Assembly (NCBI GenBank): GCA_002633005.1
Contig: NMRA01000044.1
Coordinates: 12,182-48,318 of the forward strand
Source of the DNA: Phoronis australis
Taxonomy: Eukaryota; Phoronida; Phoronidae
Length of the DNA stretch: 36,137 bases
Direction: 5' to 3'
Each line of letters opens with the position of its first letter. Within the stretch, counting starts at the first letter, position 1. A model generated the notes under the pieces. That model made no database searches. It was not told where the DNA came from and saw only the letters and a list, made by a program, of their open reading frames with translations. The position numbers and the translations under genes are program-made. Positions 1 to 10,904 of the stretch are shown here, piece by piece.

Positions 1-2720
1 CATGTCGTGAACACATCCACTAAAACAAGAAACTGTAGGAACACCGCATTTATCCACCTTCACTCTTATCAGGCTTCTATTGTGAGTCAGCATGCGTGAA
101 TAATTGGCTGATAAGCCACCTCTGGAACTACTTTGGGCTGAATGGATGACCAGGCCATAAAATGATAATTAGCCAAGACCAGTTACTATAATGCAACAAA
201 GAATAATGTCTTGCATCACCTAGCCTTGGTGGAAAGCTGTATACTGTATTGGCTCAAACAAACGCTTAGATAATACATTTCACGGGGAGGGGACGCTTAT
301 TGTAGTGAGCCTACGGCAGTTGAAACCCGGTTTCCCAAACGGGTGAAGTCGGAAGCTAGGATTCATCAAATTTACGCTCTGTGACGTATTTGTAGCCTAT
401 TACAGCCTTTCTACAAAATTGTGGTGCATTGCTATCAACTTCCGTTGTGAAATTACGATAATTTTTCAAAAAATTGTGCTCATCACAGAGCGAAAACTTG
501 CCGACTGATGCGTCGCTGAATCGCGATCGTCAATAGGAAAACTTGTACTCTTGAATAAAAATATAGTTTCGACTCTACAAATTACCTGAAATCTTCCTGA
601 TGTTTTACAATTTTTAAAGTTCATGTGGAGTCCAGATTAATTGCGATTAAGTCCAAATGTGCGCTACATCGTACTCCACAACACGAGAAAAATCTCTGGA
701 TGAACACACGTCATGTTGTTGTCACGTGACGTTTGTTTTGAAGGTCGTCCGCGTATGAGAGTGAGTGAGAGTGCGTGTGCGGGTCATCGACGATAGACTT
801 TTTTGTTACAAAAGGCGGAGGATTATGCAAGAAAATGGCGTTTACTAGATTGTTTTTCACTTAAACGGCTGTAACGTGCAAGGTGAGTGCTGGTTAACTC
901 ACAGATTTTGTGTGCACAGGCCGACTGTCGTTAGCTCTGCCGTGGAGTATTAATAGTCCAAGGCTCGATCTACATGTTGGGGACGAAATGAACTACCCGG
1001 GCTGTGTGAAATTTCTGGGTCTAACGGAGACACTGACGCAGTGGTCAGTCAGATCGCTGTATCAAGACTATAGTCAAAATCCAAATTCGTTTTATCGTGT
1101 CCCTGTCAATAATAACGGCATGTTAAAGCCTTCTTAATTTTCGTACTTCAGGAACATAACAATCACGTGTTTTGTACACATACGCGCACGCCGCAGATCA
1201 CATCTCGGAAATTGCCGATTTGACGGATGACAATGAATGAACACAATGAAATTAACAACGTCGTTTTACAGCTTGTAACATTCATAATAAACGTATTTTG
1301 AATATTGCAATGCATGTGTTCCAAAATCTAAATAACTTGGTCCTATATTTTTGTATTAGTGCGCGCCGAATGAAAGTAATCGTGAGTGTTGCTGTGTTGC
1401 AAACTGGGCCGATTTGAAAAATTCAAAGTTGTACTCATATTTGTTTTCGCTCCTCTTTTCAAATATTACAGTAAAAACTACGTAAAACTCTCTCCATAAA
1501 AAGTACAGTCTGCTAGCTAGATTGTGATCAGCTGATCATATCCGCATGAGCGAAGCCAATTATCCTCGCTCGTTACTCGATGACTAGAGCAGCTTGGCGG
1601 CATCCCTTTGAGCATGAGCCGAGCGCGTCTCAGCCAAAGTGGATAAATACGGTCTACTTCAATTTTCCATGCCCCACCGTTTACCTTAATCACTGGGGTT
1701 AGGACCAATCTTATTTAGTGGGAATGTTCAAAGCATGTCTTTTTTCAAAGGAATTCACTTGCCAAATTCTACAGAGTTTCTGCAAACTTCCAATAGGGGG
1801 CTACACAGCGTAGTCCGAAAATCAGTGCCAGTCGTGGCGTAGTCAGTACGAACAGATAGAGAGGCTAACACCAAAAACGTACAGTACAGCCACTGAAGTA
1901 TTAGACTCTCTCAGGTGTCTCTTCGGTCTAGCTACCCGTGACCGTTATTTGTTTTTTATATAAACTAATAAAGAATCTTAACACGCGCGTACACGGCGGA
2001 TTTATTCAATTGCCTTCACGATATGAAGGAGCATAGCATGTCAATTCTGAGCACATTGATCCCAAGTTCCAGCATCATGCGGAGAAACTGATCACGCCCA
2101 TGCATTTGACGAGTCAAACAGATGACCGCTATTATTATTTTAGTGAAGAAGTACCCCGGGGATACTGTGTACTCAGTCGAAACGCATGTACTACGGGGAG
2201 GGGGCTACAAATAATTGAACTGCACTACGGATTCAGGACTTTTAAGTCAAAACATTTGCTTGCAGTAAGGGATGAGTATGTCAGAAGGGCGGCCTATTGA
2301 AATTTTCTGTACGCCAGTGCGGTGCAAAAATTTACGGAGTGACACAATACTTCACAAGATGCGTAGGCTATTTTTAGGGCGAATTAACTATATCCACCTG
2401 TGACAAGTTTCAAGGAGTCCACAGCCATGTAAAGATGACTCTGGGCACAGGGTCGCGTTTATTCGTATTTACTAACCGTGGTTACTGTACATGTTTGTCG
2501 TTGATGGGACTGGCTCTTAAGTCGTAAATTGAACATGTACATGTAAGTGTAACACAAGACGCGCTGAAGGAAGACGTTTGTATGAACAACACGTGGAATT
2601 ACATAGTTAGTCGGAACCCAAGTGTGATAGATGACCGCTTGCAAAGATACGCTATAATATACTATAATGTCTTTGCAACTTGACCGACACGACAGGCAAT
2701 CAAGACGTAACATGTAGTTT
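1..2720. other. No supportable gene; AT-rich non-coding DNA
   Basis: Open frames here are short, lack recognisable motifs and lack convincing splice context. An ATGGCG context near 837-842 is followed by a GTGAGT donor-like site at about 882, but the frame from that ATG closes after nine codons, so at most it is a 5' UTR or promoter-proximal sequence. I see no RNA gene or obvious repeat. Confidence 0.5.
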
Positions 2721-2756
2721 TATTGATTAGCCCGGTGCCCTACCATGGTTACCACA

Positions 2757-2935
2757 GCTACCGAAGGCGTAAAGAAAGCGTGAACGAAGCGTGAAGAAGG
2801 CGTTAACTAAACCGGAGGTAAGCGTGAGGACTACCCGGAGAGTAGGCGTGAGGCGACCGTGACTGATTTCTGTCACGCCTGTGTTCCGGTTGCGCTCCGG
2901 TCTGGCCAGGCGTGAGGTAGCCCGGACGAAGTCTA
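2757..2935. repeat. GC-rich cluster of dispersed GCGTGA-type hexamers
   Basis: This stretch is clearly richer in G and C than its AT-rich surroundings. It holds many irregularly spaced copies of GCGTGAA, GCGTGAG and AGGCGTGAGG, with ACCCGG or CCCGGA blocks between them. Spacing is not constant, so it is not a clean tandem array. It could be a decayed minisatellite or part of an unrecognised element. A minus-strand open frame crosses it, but its Arg- and Thr-rich composition simply follows the repeat. Confidence 0.4.
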
Positions 2936-2990
2936 AAAATTCAGTGGCTGTACTGTATTGAAAATGTCCGATAGATGATCCATAATACAT

Positions 2991-4800
2991 GTATGTTTAA
3001 TCTGTTCTTAAATAGAACGGTATTGATGTCTGAGTCCTCCACCTGTCACGGAACTCCGAAGACACAGATAACCAAAACTTCCACTGGAGGGCACAGAAGT
3101 AGTCGTTTCCGTCCGAAAGAAGTAGTAATCTGTTGCCAGTCATAGAAAAACACTATCCGGATTTCGCAAAGCTCCTGCAAGAGGTTAAAGAGATGCAGCT
3201 GCGGACGTACGAAATGCCAATAGACAGAAGTTACAGAAGTTGTACCAGTCCGAAAATCAACTCAGTCGTTGTCTTCTCAGCAGAAACATATTCGTCATTT
3301 TTCGTAACATTCCTTGCAGCATTAGATAGATGAGAGAACTCCAAAAATAGACTCGCAAGTAATAAAAATGGCAGCAAGACGGTGTTTGAATGCTTGGATA
3401 TCGCCGAAAATTGGAGGGTGACGCCGTCTTCTTTTGGCCAAACGTCATGAAAATCTGTTTAAATACTCCTATGATAAACAGACAAACACAGCATTGGCAT
3501 TCGACGGAAAGTCGACGTCATCTGTTTTCGGCTCCATATACATATTTTAAACACATCTGCCAACTTTTCATGAAAATCCTGCAACTGCTTTTTCAGGTAC
3601 AGCAGCGGACGACGAGCGCCCGGACGCCTAGACACAGATGACGGCAAAATTCACTTAAAGATAATTAAAAGTATAATTGCCACATAGATTTGCCAATAAT
3701 TCATGCTAATACCTTCAATTTTTTCTATTTTTATTATTCATATTTGTTACGTACGTACCAATCTTTACAAATCAATACTACTATAAATGGATGACATTTC
3801 TACCAAAATACAAAAAGATTGATTCGTTCCCGTTTCATAGCATACATGTATGCTCTAAGTTTCTACCATTTTTGTATTGCCGAATGGCCATTCGCAATCT
3901 CGACCCAGTACATCTGTGATTTTGAAGAGTGCGAAAGGCTTTGTTACATATACTGTACACCAAAAGTTTCTGTGCACACATGGACGAAATTTTTGACAAG
4001 CCATAAAAAAACAACGAATGGATGTTACATTTTGCAATTTGCTAGATACAGAAGTTCTCATTTCTTAGGCTTAAAACAATAGTTAAATGAACCATTTTGC
4101 AAAGCCCAAAACGTGGTTAACTTTTTGAGGCCGCTCTGTAGTTATTCTGTAGTTATGTTACTTGTTAACATTCAACCAATCTTCTTACCATTTTGGATCG
4201 TCGATGTCGAAATTTGGTTATTTAAACTCACCCAAGAATATGCGCAGATCACCAACTATTTCAGTTCTCAATGACACCAAAGTCAATACTAGATAGTGCA
4301 CAATCGTATTCCAGGGTAATTTCTTTTCGTTTTCTGCATGAAACACAAATGAAACAACTTACTTAAAGCCTTGTTCGCGATGTCTCAAAAATCTCCCACA
4401 ACATGTTGGTAATAAATTTATATCTCACACCACTAATCAGGTAATAAATGAGTCAAAAAGCCATCATCCGATGGAGTTGGCCGACTGATCTTTGATATGG
4501 AGGTCATTTTAGGCAGGCGCAACTGAGCATTGTCTTTACACATGGTGGTGGTACTAAGAACCTTCCTATCAAAAAATGACGACTGATTCACGAACAAAAG
4601 GTCAATAGCCTTTCAATAACAAAGTTAGGTCAACACAGCTACACCTGAGGCGTTGATGTGATAGTGTCCTTCTTACCAGTTAGTGACGTGGTGTAGAGCG
4701 GTTTGCTGTGGAACCATTTGTTGTTTGTATAGTCACTGACGATGCTTGACTGAAGTTAAGCGGAGTATATGTGTCTATATGCTAATGTAAATGTTATTGT
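2991..4800. other. No supportable gene
   Basis: There are short overlapping open frames on both strands at 3133-3647 and 3819-4082. None carries a recognisable domain or convincing splice sites. I see nothing definite here apart from AT-rich unique-looking sequence. Confidence 0.45.
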
Positions 4801-4807
4801 GAATAGT

Positions 4808-4813
4808 TTTATT
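4808..4813 (-). promoter_or_regulatory. Candidate poly(A) signal AATAAA
   Basis: TTTATT on the plus strand reads AATAAA on the minus strand, about 100 bases downstream of the stop codon of the candidate terminal exon at 4915-5189. The spacing is normal for a short 3' UTR, but the hexamer is common by chance in AT-rich DNA. Confidence 0.35.
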
Positions 4814-4914
4814 GTCTCATTTTAAGTAGATTATATGTAAATGTAATTTCACGCAAAAAAGTGAAAACTTTACTTTTGTTTGACATCCTGCTGGATGACG
4901 TCTGCAGGCTCTTG

Positions 4915-5189
4915 CTAGACATCGTGTGCTTGGAGGGATGCAATAAATATCAACTTCCCGACAGGTTCATAGTATCTTTTGGGACACCGGTGGTCAGTTT
5001 GTATTAATGATGGTTTACCTTCTCTTGGGTTGATATCGTCATTTCTGTCCGCCCTCGACTCTTTTGTTTGAGGCACTAATACAGAAGGCTCAGCACCCTC
5101 GCTGCACTGCACTGGGACTTTCTTCTCATACAGGTGTTCTGCATGTGAGGTATTGTCCCTTCTTCTATCTACAGCTGGCGGATTGCTAA
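4915..5189 (-). CDS. Candidate terminal exon of an unrecognised minus-strand gene
   Basis: On the minus strand a pyrimidine-rich tract ending in CAG gives a good splice acceptor, with the exon starting at 5189. From there one frame stays open for 91 codons, after a two-base partial codon, to a TAG at 4915-4917. The predicted tail is hydrophilic and charged (Glu, Lys, Arg, Asp), has a few Cys, and ends in a short hydrophobic stretch (KLIFIASLQ). An AATAAA lies about 100 bases downstream, as expected for a last exon. I do not recognise the protein and found no upstream partner exon. It may be a chance frame. Confidence 0.33.
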
Positions 5190-5522
5190 CTGAAAGGGAA
5201 ATATACTGATTAAATCTCTAAGAGCAAATTTCATTAGACAGTGATCAGGGCTGTAACCAGCATTGCGCTGGGGCCGGTTCAAATTTTTAGAACTGCGGAC
5301 CTCTTTTGATATTTTGCAAACTTCGACACTGTAGATTTTTCAGTAAGGCCCTTGACGGAGTTTAATTAGGGGGAAGATGACTCTCAGCTCTATGTTAACA
5401 AGATGAGACAGAATTCATAATAACAGAAATGGGGATGCCATGACGATCGATTGGTTGCAAAGAACGGGACTCAAATTCGGATGTAATGTGGTCCAGAAAC
5501 CCAACGTTTTCGCGTTACCCCC

Positions 5523-6227
5523 TGCCAAACTTTCAATTCAGGCGAGCTTAAATGAGTGATTATATAAAAAATAATTGCAGGCGGTCTGATACACGTTGTA
5601 CCAGACGTGCGCAGGCCTCGCATGTGGGCCCATTGCACTCATCACCTGGAAATATTTTTGTGCTTTATTAATATATGGTTAAAACCGAGCTGAGGAGCTA
5701 GAAACCTGACTCAAGGGTTTAGCAGGGTGACATGGTGGGACTCGAACCCACGACCTCGAGTAAAGAAAGCGGGCACTTATCAACCAGGCCACAATGCCTC
5801 CTGTGAGTGATTATACCTCATTACATACTCACACCGAAATATGTAGCCGTGATAATGGCTTAAATAATTTATCTAGTTATTTTGAATGTTACTTAAGTTG
5901 CTTACATCTCTGTAAATGGGCACAGCTCACCATTCCGAAGGTTCACTACTCTGAAGGTTCACTATTAATTGTGACGGTCCACTACTCCAAAAAAAATGGA
6001 CTCGGTGTAATTTTTATACTTTTACATGCAAAAAAACAAAGGATACTTCCGTTATTAGATGCACTGAGTGGTGTTCCTGAACGCCCAGATTTCGTGCGCG
6101 TGTGAAATTGCCCGCATGTGTTACGAAAATGAGAATGTACTTGAATTTTTAAAAGAATATGAAGTGGTAATACTGATGAATGAGGTATAATCACTCACTT
6201 AAGCTTGCCTGAATTGAAAGTTTGGCA
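5523..6227. mobile_element. MITE-like element with ~49-bp terminal inverted repeats, split by a SINE
   Basis: The left end (from 5523) and the reverse complement of the right end (to 6227) both begin TGCCAAACTTTCAATTCAGG. They stay matched for about 49 bp with two differences once the SINE at 5565-5803 is removed from the left arm. The interior, 5823-6178, encodes nothing recognisable and contains a short tandem motif near 5935-5970 (CCGAAGGTTCACTACT and a variant). Without the SINE the element is about 465 bp, which suits a non-autonomous DNA transposon. I see no clear flanking target duplication, so the superfamily is open. Confidence 0.65.
5565..5803 (-). mobile_element. tRNA-derived SINE with 12-bp target-site duplication
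   Basis: Read on the minus strand, the unit starts with a tRNA-like head. There is an A-box-like stretch near 5781-5795 and a perfect B box GGTTCGAGTCC (5738-5748) inside a paired T-arm GTGGG/CCCAC. The acceptor stem does not pair, so this is not a working tRNA gene. A non-tRNA body follows, ending in an AT-rich tail. The flanks 5553-5564 and 5804-5815 are both TGAGTGATTATA, a target duplication expected from LINE-machinery insertion. It landed inside the left inverted repeat of the surrounding MITE-like element, so it is the younger insertion. Confidence 0.7.
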
Positions 6228-6229
6228 AT

Positions 6230-6480
6230 AGTTAATGTAAATTTGCATAACTAATGCAAATTAAGGGCGCCATTATTCAAGATTCTACTTGTGCTTATAG
6301 CTGTGGTACCAAACACCACAGGTAAACTCTCATGATATTTGAACCTATGTTCCTATGTTCAATTAGGTTAATGAAATCAGTTTGCAAGTTGCATGATAAA
6401 TTAGCATAATTTATGAAAATAAAGGCGGCCATTATTAAAAATTCTACTTCTTACGGGGGCACTACATGTAGATTATTTTT
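6230..6480 (-). repeat. Left array: ~1.5 copies of a ~157-bp AT-rich unit, inverted
   Basis: The reverse complement of this stretch matches the tandem units at 8130-9190, including shared blocks such as AAACTGATTTCATTAA, CAAATATCATGA and TAATGGCGGCC. The marker GGC(G/C)GCC-ATTATT recurs at about 6267 and 6424, giving a period near 157 bp. It abuts the right inverted repeat of the MITE-like element. Its orientation is opposite to the large right-hand array, so the two can pair as long inverted arms. Confidence 0.65.
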
Positions 6481-6779
6481 CGTAATTTTACTGATGAACT
6501 TTATGTAATCTGTCATTACATCATAAATGATCTGTAATTTATTACACAAAAATACAAAATCTAGTTTTGTCTGATACCCAGGGTATATGTAGTAGATGAC
6601 CAAATTGTTTAATTACATAAACCCAGGACAAAAACCTATCGAATGGAGACCAGTCACAACATGTTTCAAATGCTAATTCAACACTCGGAACGTGAATGCA
6701 CTACAGTATAACGTGCCCAAAATATTGTGAGGGTAGAAAATTGACACTGCAATTGTATCTACTTGAAAGTCATGGAATT

Positions 6780-7530
6780 TGACCTTTGCAGCCACACCTA
6801 ATCATCACCAGTATGCAATAGGAGGGAGTTGGACACCATGTAGAGTTATAGATGAGAGTGATTGTTTATGGGATCTTTCTTCCATCAACAGTCCTCTGGA
6901 TCTAGTGCTAGTAACATTCCACCACATGACTGACTGGTAATGGGCCCTGATTACGTTTACTTTCTCATTGAATGCCTCTGTTGTTGGTGACAGTATGGGG
7001 GCGGACATATATTTCTTGCCATTTCTCTTCCCCATACCAGTAGTCTGAATCCCGACGTCTTCCTGATTCTGTTCATTCCATAACAGCCACACATACATTT
7101 ACTAGCCTGTTTCATGATATCAGAAAAATGTGCATTAAAAGTACCGATGAGAGAAAGGTCATGTCCAGCATTCAATATTTTAACGATGGATCCCTACCCA
7201 ACGCCATAGTAGCATGCCACCGTGTCACACCCCTACAGCGCATGGGCAGGGAGGAGACCTTCACAATATCGCTACATGTTTCCAGTGTTAACTTTATGTC
7301 TACGACTGTTTTACGCTTACTTGGCGATTTCATGGTTTTGGTATTTGAAGCTGTTCCTTGTCTTAGTAACGCACACGAAGGACATATACGTGTACATTTT
7401 TGTCATCCGAAACAACTTGTTAAGTTAATAAGCACATTTCACGTCCTGTTGCACAATAACGGAACTAACTTCTTCATGGGATATCTACAAAGTCATTATA
7501 CTGTATTAAGGGACAAGGACCATCATCAGT
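6780..7530 (-). pseudogene. Decayed gene of the invertebrate GCDT-x-A multi-copy family
   Basis: Conceptual translation of the minus strand, jumping frame several times, gives blocks in the order expected for a large uncharacterised protein family that I recall as highly multi-copy in cnidarians, amphioxus and hemichordates. These are a DDKNVHVYVL-like stretch near 7395, SPSKRKTVVDIK near 7300-7330, GCDTVACYYGVG near 7200-7232, and SAPILSPTTEAF followed by AHYQSVMWW near 6920-6995. In-frame stops, including one just before GCDT, and frameshifts show it is dead. The family's biochemical role is unknown to me; its copy number suggests a transposon passenger or transposase. It lies between the two opposed ~157-bp repeat arrays. 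Confidence 0.55.
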
Positions 7531-7559
7531 GATTACCTACTTGCGTTCATAAGGTACTG

Positions 7560-8120
7560 CTTGCCTTTCTCTAAGTCTGATAACATTACCTTTCCAATGC
7601 TTGTTTCATGTAGGCCTAATTTAACTGTTGGATTAGCAATCCTGTCGCAGCTAATGTTCACTGCTGTGTCTTTGGCATGGACCTTGGGATCCAATATATG
7701 TAGATCGATGCTGGTGTCTACTTTTGACAGATTCGCGCAATTTCCTTGGCATGCGCATCAAGACGTGACTTACTTTCTTCCATGTGATAGGCTTTAGTAC
7801 AAGATCTATTGTTGACTGCTCTCCATCTCTCCAACATCTGTTTCAATCTTGTTGGACAAATGGCAACTTGTGCGCTAGGATTATGAGTCTCTTCTTTGAG
7901 GGCAATTCCCTATTATTCCCTCACTACTGTTTTCGTACCTCATAAATATGGCACCTATAAACTGATTGCTCCGAGCCCCATTCCAGCATTCATCCAAGTC
8001 ATTAAGCTACTCTTCGTTTTCTCTATGCGCAATAGGCAATACCTTTTCGGAATTTAAGGTCTCAAACTTAAGCACACACATTACACCAAATATTTTCTTA
8101 TTTCATTGTCAAAAAGGAGA
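7560..8120. other. No supportable gene between pseudogene and right array
   Basis: The sequence is AT-rich with short frames only. It may be the upstream part of the decayed gene at 6780-7530 or filler inside the proposed large element, but I recognise no block in it. Confidence 0.4.
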
Positions 8121-8129
8121 TTCTGCTAA

Positions 8130-9190
8130 TTGATCATGCTACAACCTGCAAATAGATTTCATTAAATTCATTGACCACTGTAATACTGATGGGTGCAAAT
8201 ATTTATAACTAACCTCTGGTGTCTGATGCAGTAGTTATAAGCACATTAGTCAAGTAGAATTTTTAATATGACAGCTGTATTTTGGGTAAAGTATCAATTA
8301 TGCAAATTCATGAAAACATGAAATCAATTTGAAAATAATTTACATGTAACGCCGGTAAAAAATTATGAACAGAAACAGTATTTGGAATACTGGGTCCTTT
8401 TTTGTATAAATTATGAAAATTCATCATGCAAAAACTTGCCAACTGACTTCACAGAAACATTGGGTAAAGAGGTTAAAATAGTTTACTTGGGGTGCCTGAT
8501 ACTTTAGCTTTAGGAAAAAGCAGAATTTTGAATAATGGCGGCCTGAATTTGAATATATTATGAAAATTCACGATCTATCCACCAGCAAACGAGGTCCATT
8601 AAATTCACTGACCATGGAAGCACAGGTGAAAAATTACAGTAACCTGTCTGAAATGTTTGGTAAGGGCAGTTTAAAAAAGGTAGTTTCGGATAATGGTGGC
8701 TTTAATTTGTATTAATTATACAAAATTTATCATAAACAACATTCAAACTGATTTCATTAAACTAATTGACCATAGAAACATAAGTGCAAATATCATGATA
8801 GTTTACCTCTATTGAGTGGTACCATGGCTATTAGAACAATTAAAATTTTAAATAATAGCTGCATTAATTTGCATATATTATGCAAATTGACGATGTATCC
8901 ACACACAAACTTTATCTATTAACTTCGTTGACCATGGAAACATGGGTGAAAGCATCAAAATGACCTGCCTGCAGTGATTGGTAAGGAAATTATAAGCAAA
9001 AATAGAATTTTGCGTAATGACGGCCTTAACTGACAATGCATTCACCAAAAAACTTGCACTATTAAATTTGTTGACCATAAAAACATGGTGAAAACCTCAA
9101 AATTATCTGGCTGCAGTGCTTGATAAGGAATTTATAAGCAAAATAGAATTTTTTATAACAGCGACCTTGATTTGCGTATTTTAAAAAATG
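8130..9190 (+). repeat. Right array: ~6-7 diverged tandem copies of a ~157-bp AT-rich unit
   Basis: The block ATT(A/G)A-(A/C)T-TTGACCA(T) recurs near 8165, 8600, 8757, 8918 and 9065, with spacings of roughly 145-165 bp among the later copies. Each unit also carries a (T)AGAATTTT-AATAATGGCGGC block and a quasi-palindrome of the TTTGCATA-ATTATGCAAAT type. Copies are well diverged, so the array is old. The same unit in inverse orientation is found at 6230-6480. It is satellite-like, or the subterminal repeat of a DNA transposon. Confidence 0.65.
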
Positions 9191-9199
9191 ATCAAGGGT

Positions 9200-9980
9200 T
9201 GCGAACGGTCACACCCCTAAATCATGATTAACTATGCCTAGGCTACATGGAACAGCAAAGAAAAACTTTATCCGCCAAAGCCAGGTTAAGTAAAAAAACA
9301 GTATCTGGCTCCAGGACTACCGGGAATAATTATAGTCCTAGGTATTTCCACGTGGTTTGTTTAGATGGGGTTGGTCTGCGCTTGAATGAACGTGGATATG
9401 GAATTCGCCGTTGGAGATGGGTCTGTTCAAAAGGTTGTTTGCACTTTCTTCCGGCTGGGAGTACGTACAGCTGCAACAGCCGATTCGTGAATCAATATTC
9501 ATAACCGTGTCACCTTCACGGAATTCCAGCATTGTTTCGTTGTTGGTATTAGTGTTTTTCAGACGTTAAAATGTAAGGCGTATAGATTTTAACTTTGCAC
9601 TTCTTTGTGATTTGCCCATATGATATCAAAAATTACGTTCTTGGTGTTATTGACCAGTCGTGTCGTAACACATTCCACTTCATTTGAGAAATATACAACC
9701 GTATTGCTAAGGATGGGGAATTTTGGCATCAAAAGGCGTTGAATACGTAAAATCCGTATTGATGCACACGAAATATAGAAAAGTAGTTTTTACATATCAC
9801 GCTACACAATACAACCCTTATTTCATGCCCATAGTATCACGCCTATGGGATAATGTCAGTAATATGAAAGTTTACACTAAAATCTAAGACAAACTGTATT
9901 TGGTGGTAGTGACTAGATATTGAAAAGGTTGCAACGACAAACCTTTGGGGCGCAGACTGCAAAACAGGGGAGGAGGTAGG
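9200..9980. other. No supportable gene
   Basis: Two overlapping antiparallel open frames at 9247-9532 lack motifs and splice support. I see no repeat or RNA gene. Confidence 0.4.
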
Positions 9981-9989
9981 TTTCAACAA

Positions 9990-10234
9990 CAGGCCCTACC
10001 TGGTGGATTGACGAGAGATGACGGGTCCAGGGACGATATACCGGATATATACTGAGAAGTGGATGGCGAAATTCGAGAATCTGAGTCAAATAATAGTTTC
10101 AACTCTGCAGCCAGTTTTTTGTAGTCGATGGCTGATGTCGAAGGCTGACTTTCAGCAGATTTTAAAGATTGAGGCCGAGCAATTGGGCTGGAAGCCTTGG
10201 GGGGAGACGATCTGTTCTGTTTCTTGGGTGCCAT
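9990..10234 (-). CDS. Candidate Ser/Pro-rich first coding exon or retroelement ORF start
   Basis: On the minus strand a pyrimidine-rich tract ending in CCAG immediately precedes an ATG at 10234. The frame then stays open for about 80 codons to a donor-like G|GTAGGG near 9992 and a stop at 9983. The predicted peptide begins MAPKKQNRSSPPK, is rich in Ser, Pro and Lys, and has a short helical stretch (AAELKLLFDSD). Such starts occur in nuclear proteins and in ORF1/gag of various retroelements. It is antisense to, and just upstream of, the gypsy gag relic. I do not recognise the product. Confidence 0.3.
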
Positions 10235-10363
10235 TCTGGAAAAATGAAAACATACTTGTATCGACCAAGCCACTTTGTTGCGAGCGCACATGTTATAATG
10301 GTATTATCTTTGTACACAATCTGATATCTTCTAAATAAACGTTTGATAGCACAAAATTTTACA

Positions 10364-10900
10364 ATGGCGACTAGATCAGGATTGAAATCCGGGCCTTTCA
10401 TCACACCAGAGGATCCAGTAAAATCAGGCAAGATGTGGCAAGATTGGCTGTAAAGTATCGAGCGCGAATTCCGTTTTTTTCTAGATCACAAAACCGTAAG
10501 ACAAATTGGACGGCCTTCGCATAGTTGGTGGTCGTAACCTGGAGAGAGTCGATAAGTATTACCCGCGGCAGAATAGCCAGGAGAGCAGACTATAATGGTG
10601 TGTAGAAACAACTTGTAGACAAGCTAAACAATCACTTCATTCCCAAGAAGAATAAACGTCATGCACGATTCTCATTTCTTGTCATGCGTCCCCGTACAAA
10701 CGAATTTACAACGTCATATTCAACCAGGATTCATGAACAGGTAATGAATTTCGAGTTCCCTGATCAAGCCGAAAGCATCCTAGATCATCTCATTCAAAAC
10801 TCCACCAAGAAGGAACTGTTCAAGAAAGATATCAATAAGCGATGAACGCTGTCAAAGCTCCTTACTGCAGCTGTGGCTAGGAAGAAATCAATGGGGCTAT
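10364..10900 (+). pseudogene. Ty3/gypsy-type retrotransposon gag relic
   Basis: An ATG at 10364 begins MATRSGLKSGPFITPEDP. The frame soon breaks: a TAA falls after QDWL, with more stops and at least one frameshift. A later block, about 10625-10845, reads NNHFIPKKNKRHARFSF, MRPRTNEFTTSY, RIHEQVMNFEF and ILDHLIQNST. This is the pattern of the capsid region in gypsy elements of the K02A2.6-like group common in invertebrates. No zinc knuckle is visible after it. It is non-functional and presumably belonged to the same element as the pol relic downstream on the same strand. Confidence 0.6.
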
Positions 10901-10904
10901 TTGG

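Noticed and set aside
882-919. Tiny intron between GTGAGT near 882 and TGTGCACAG near 919
   Set aside because: About 38 bases is too short for a normal intron and the joined frame has no support.
5731-5803. Functional tRNA gene
   Set aside because: The B box and T-arm are good, but the acceptor stem does not pair and the unit is bracketed by a target duplication, so it is a SINE head.
7128-7532. Plus-strand 134-codon open frame
   Set aside because: It is antisense to the GCDT-family relic, whose blocks are recognisable on the minus strand.
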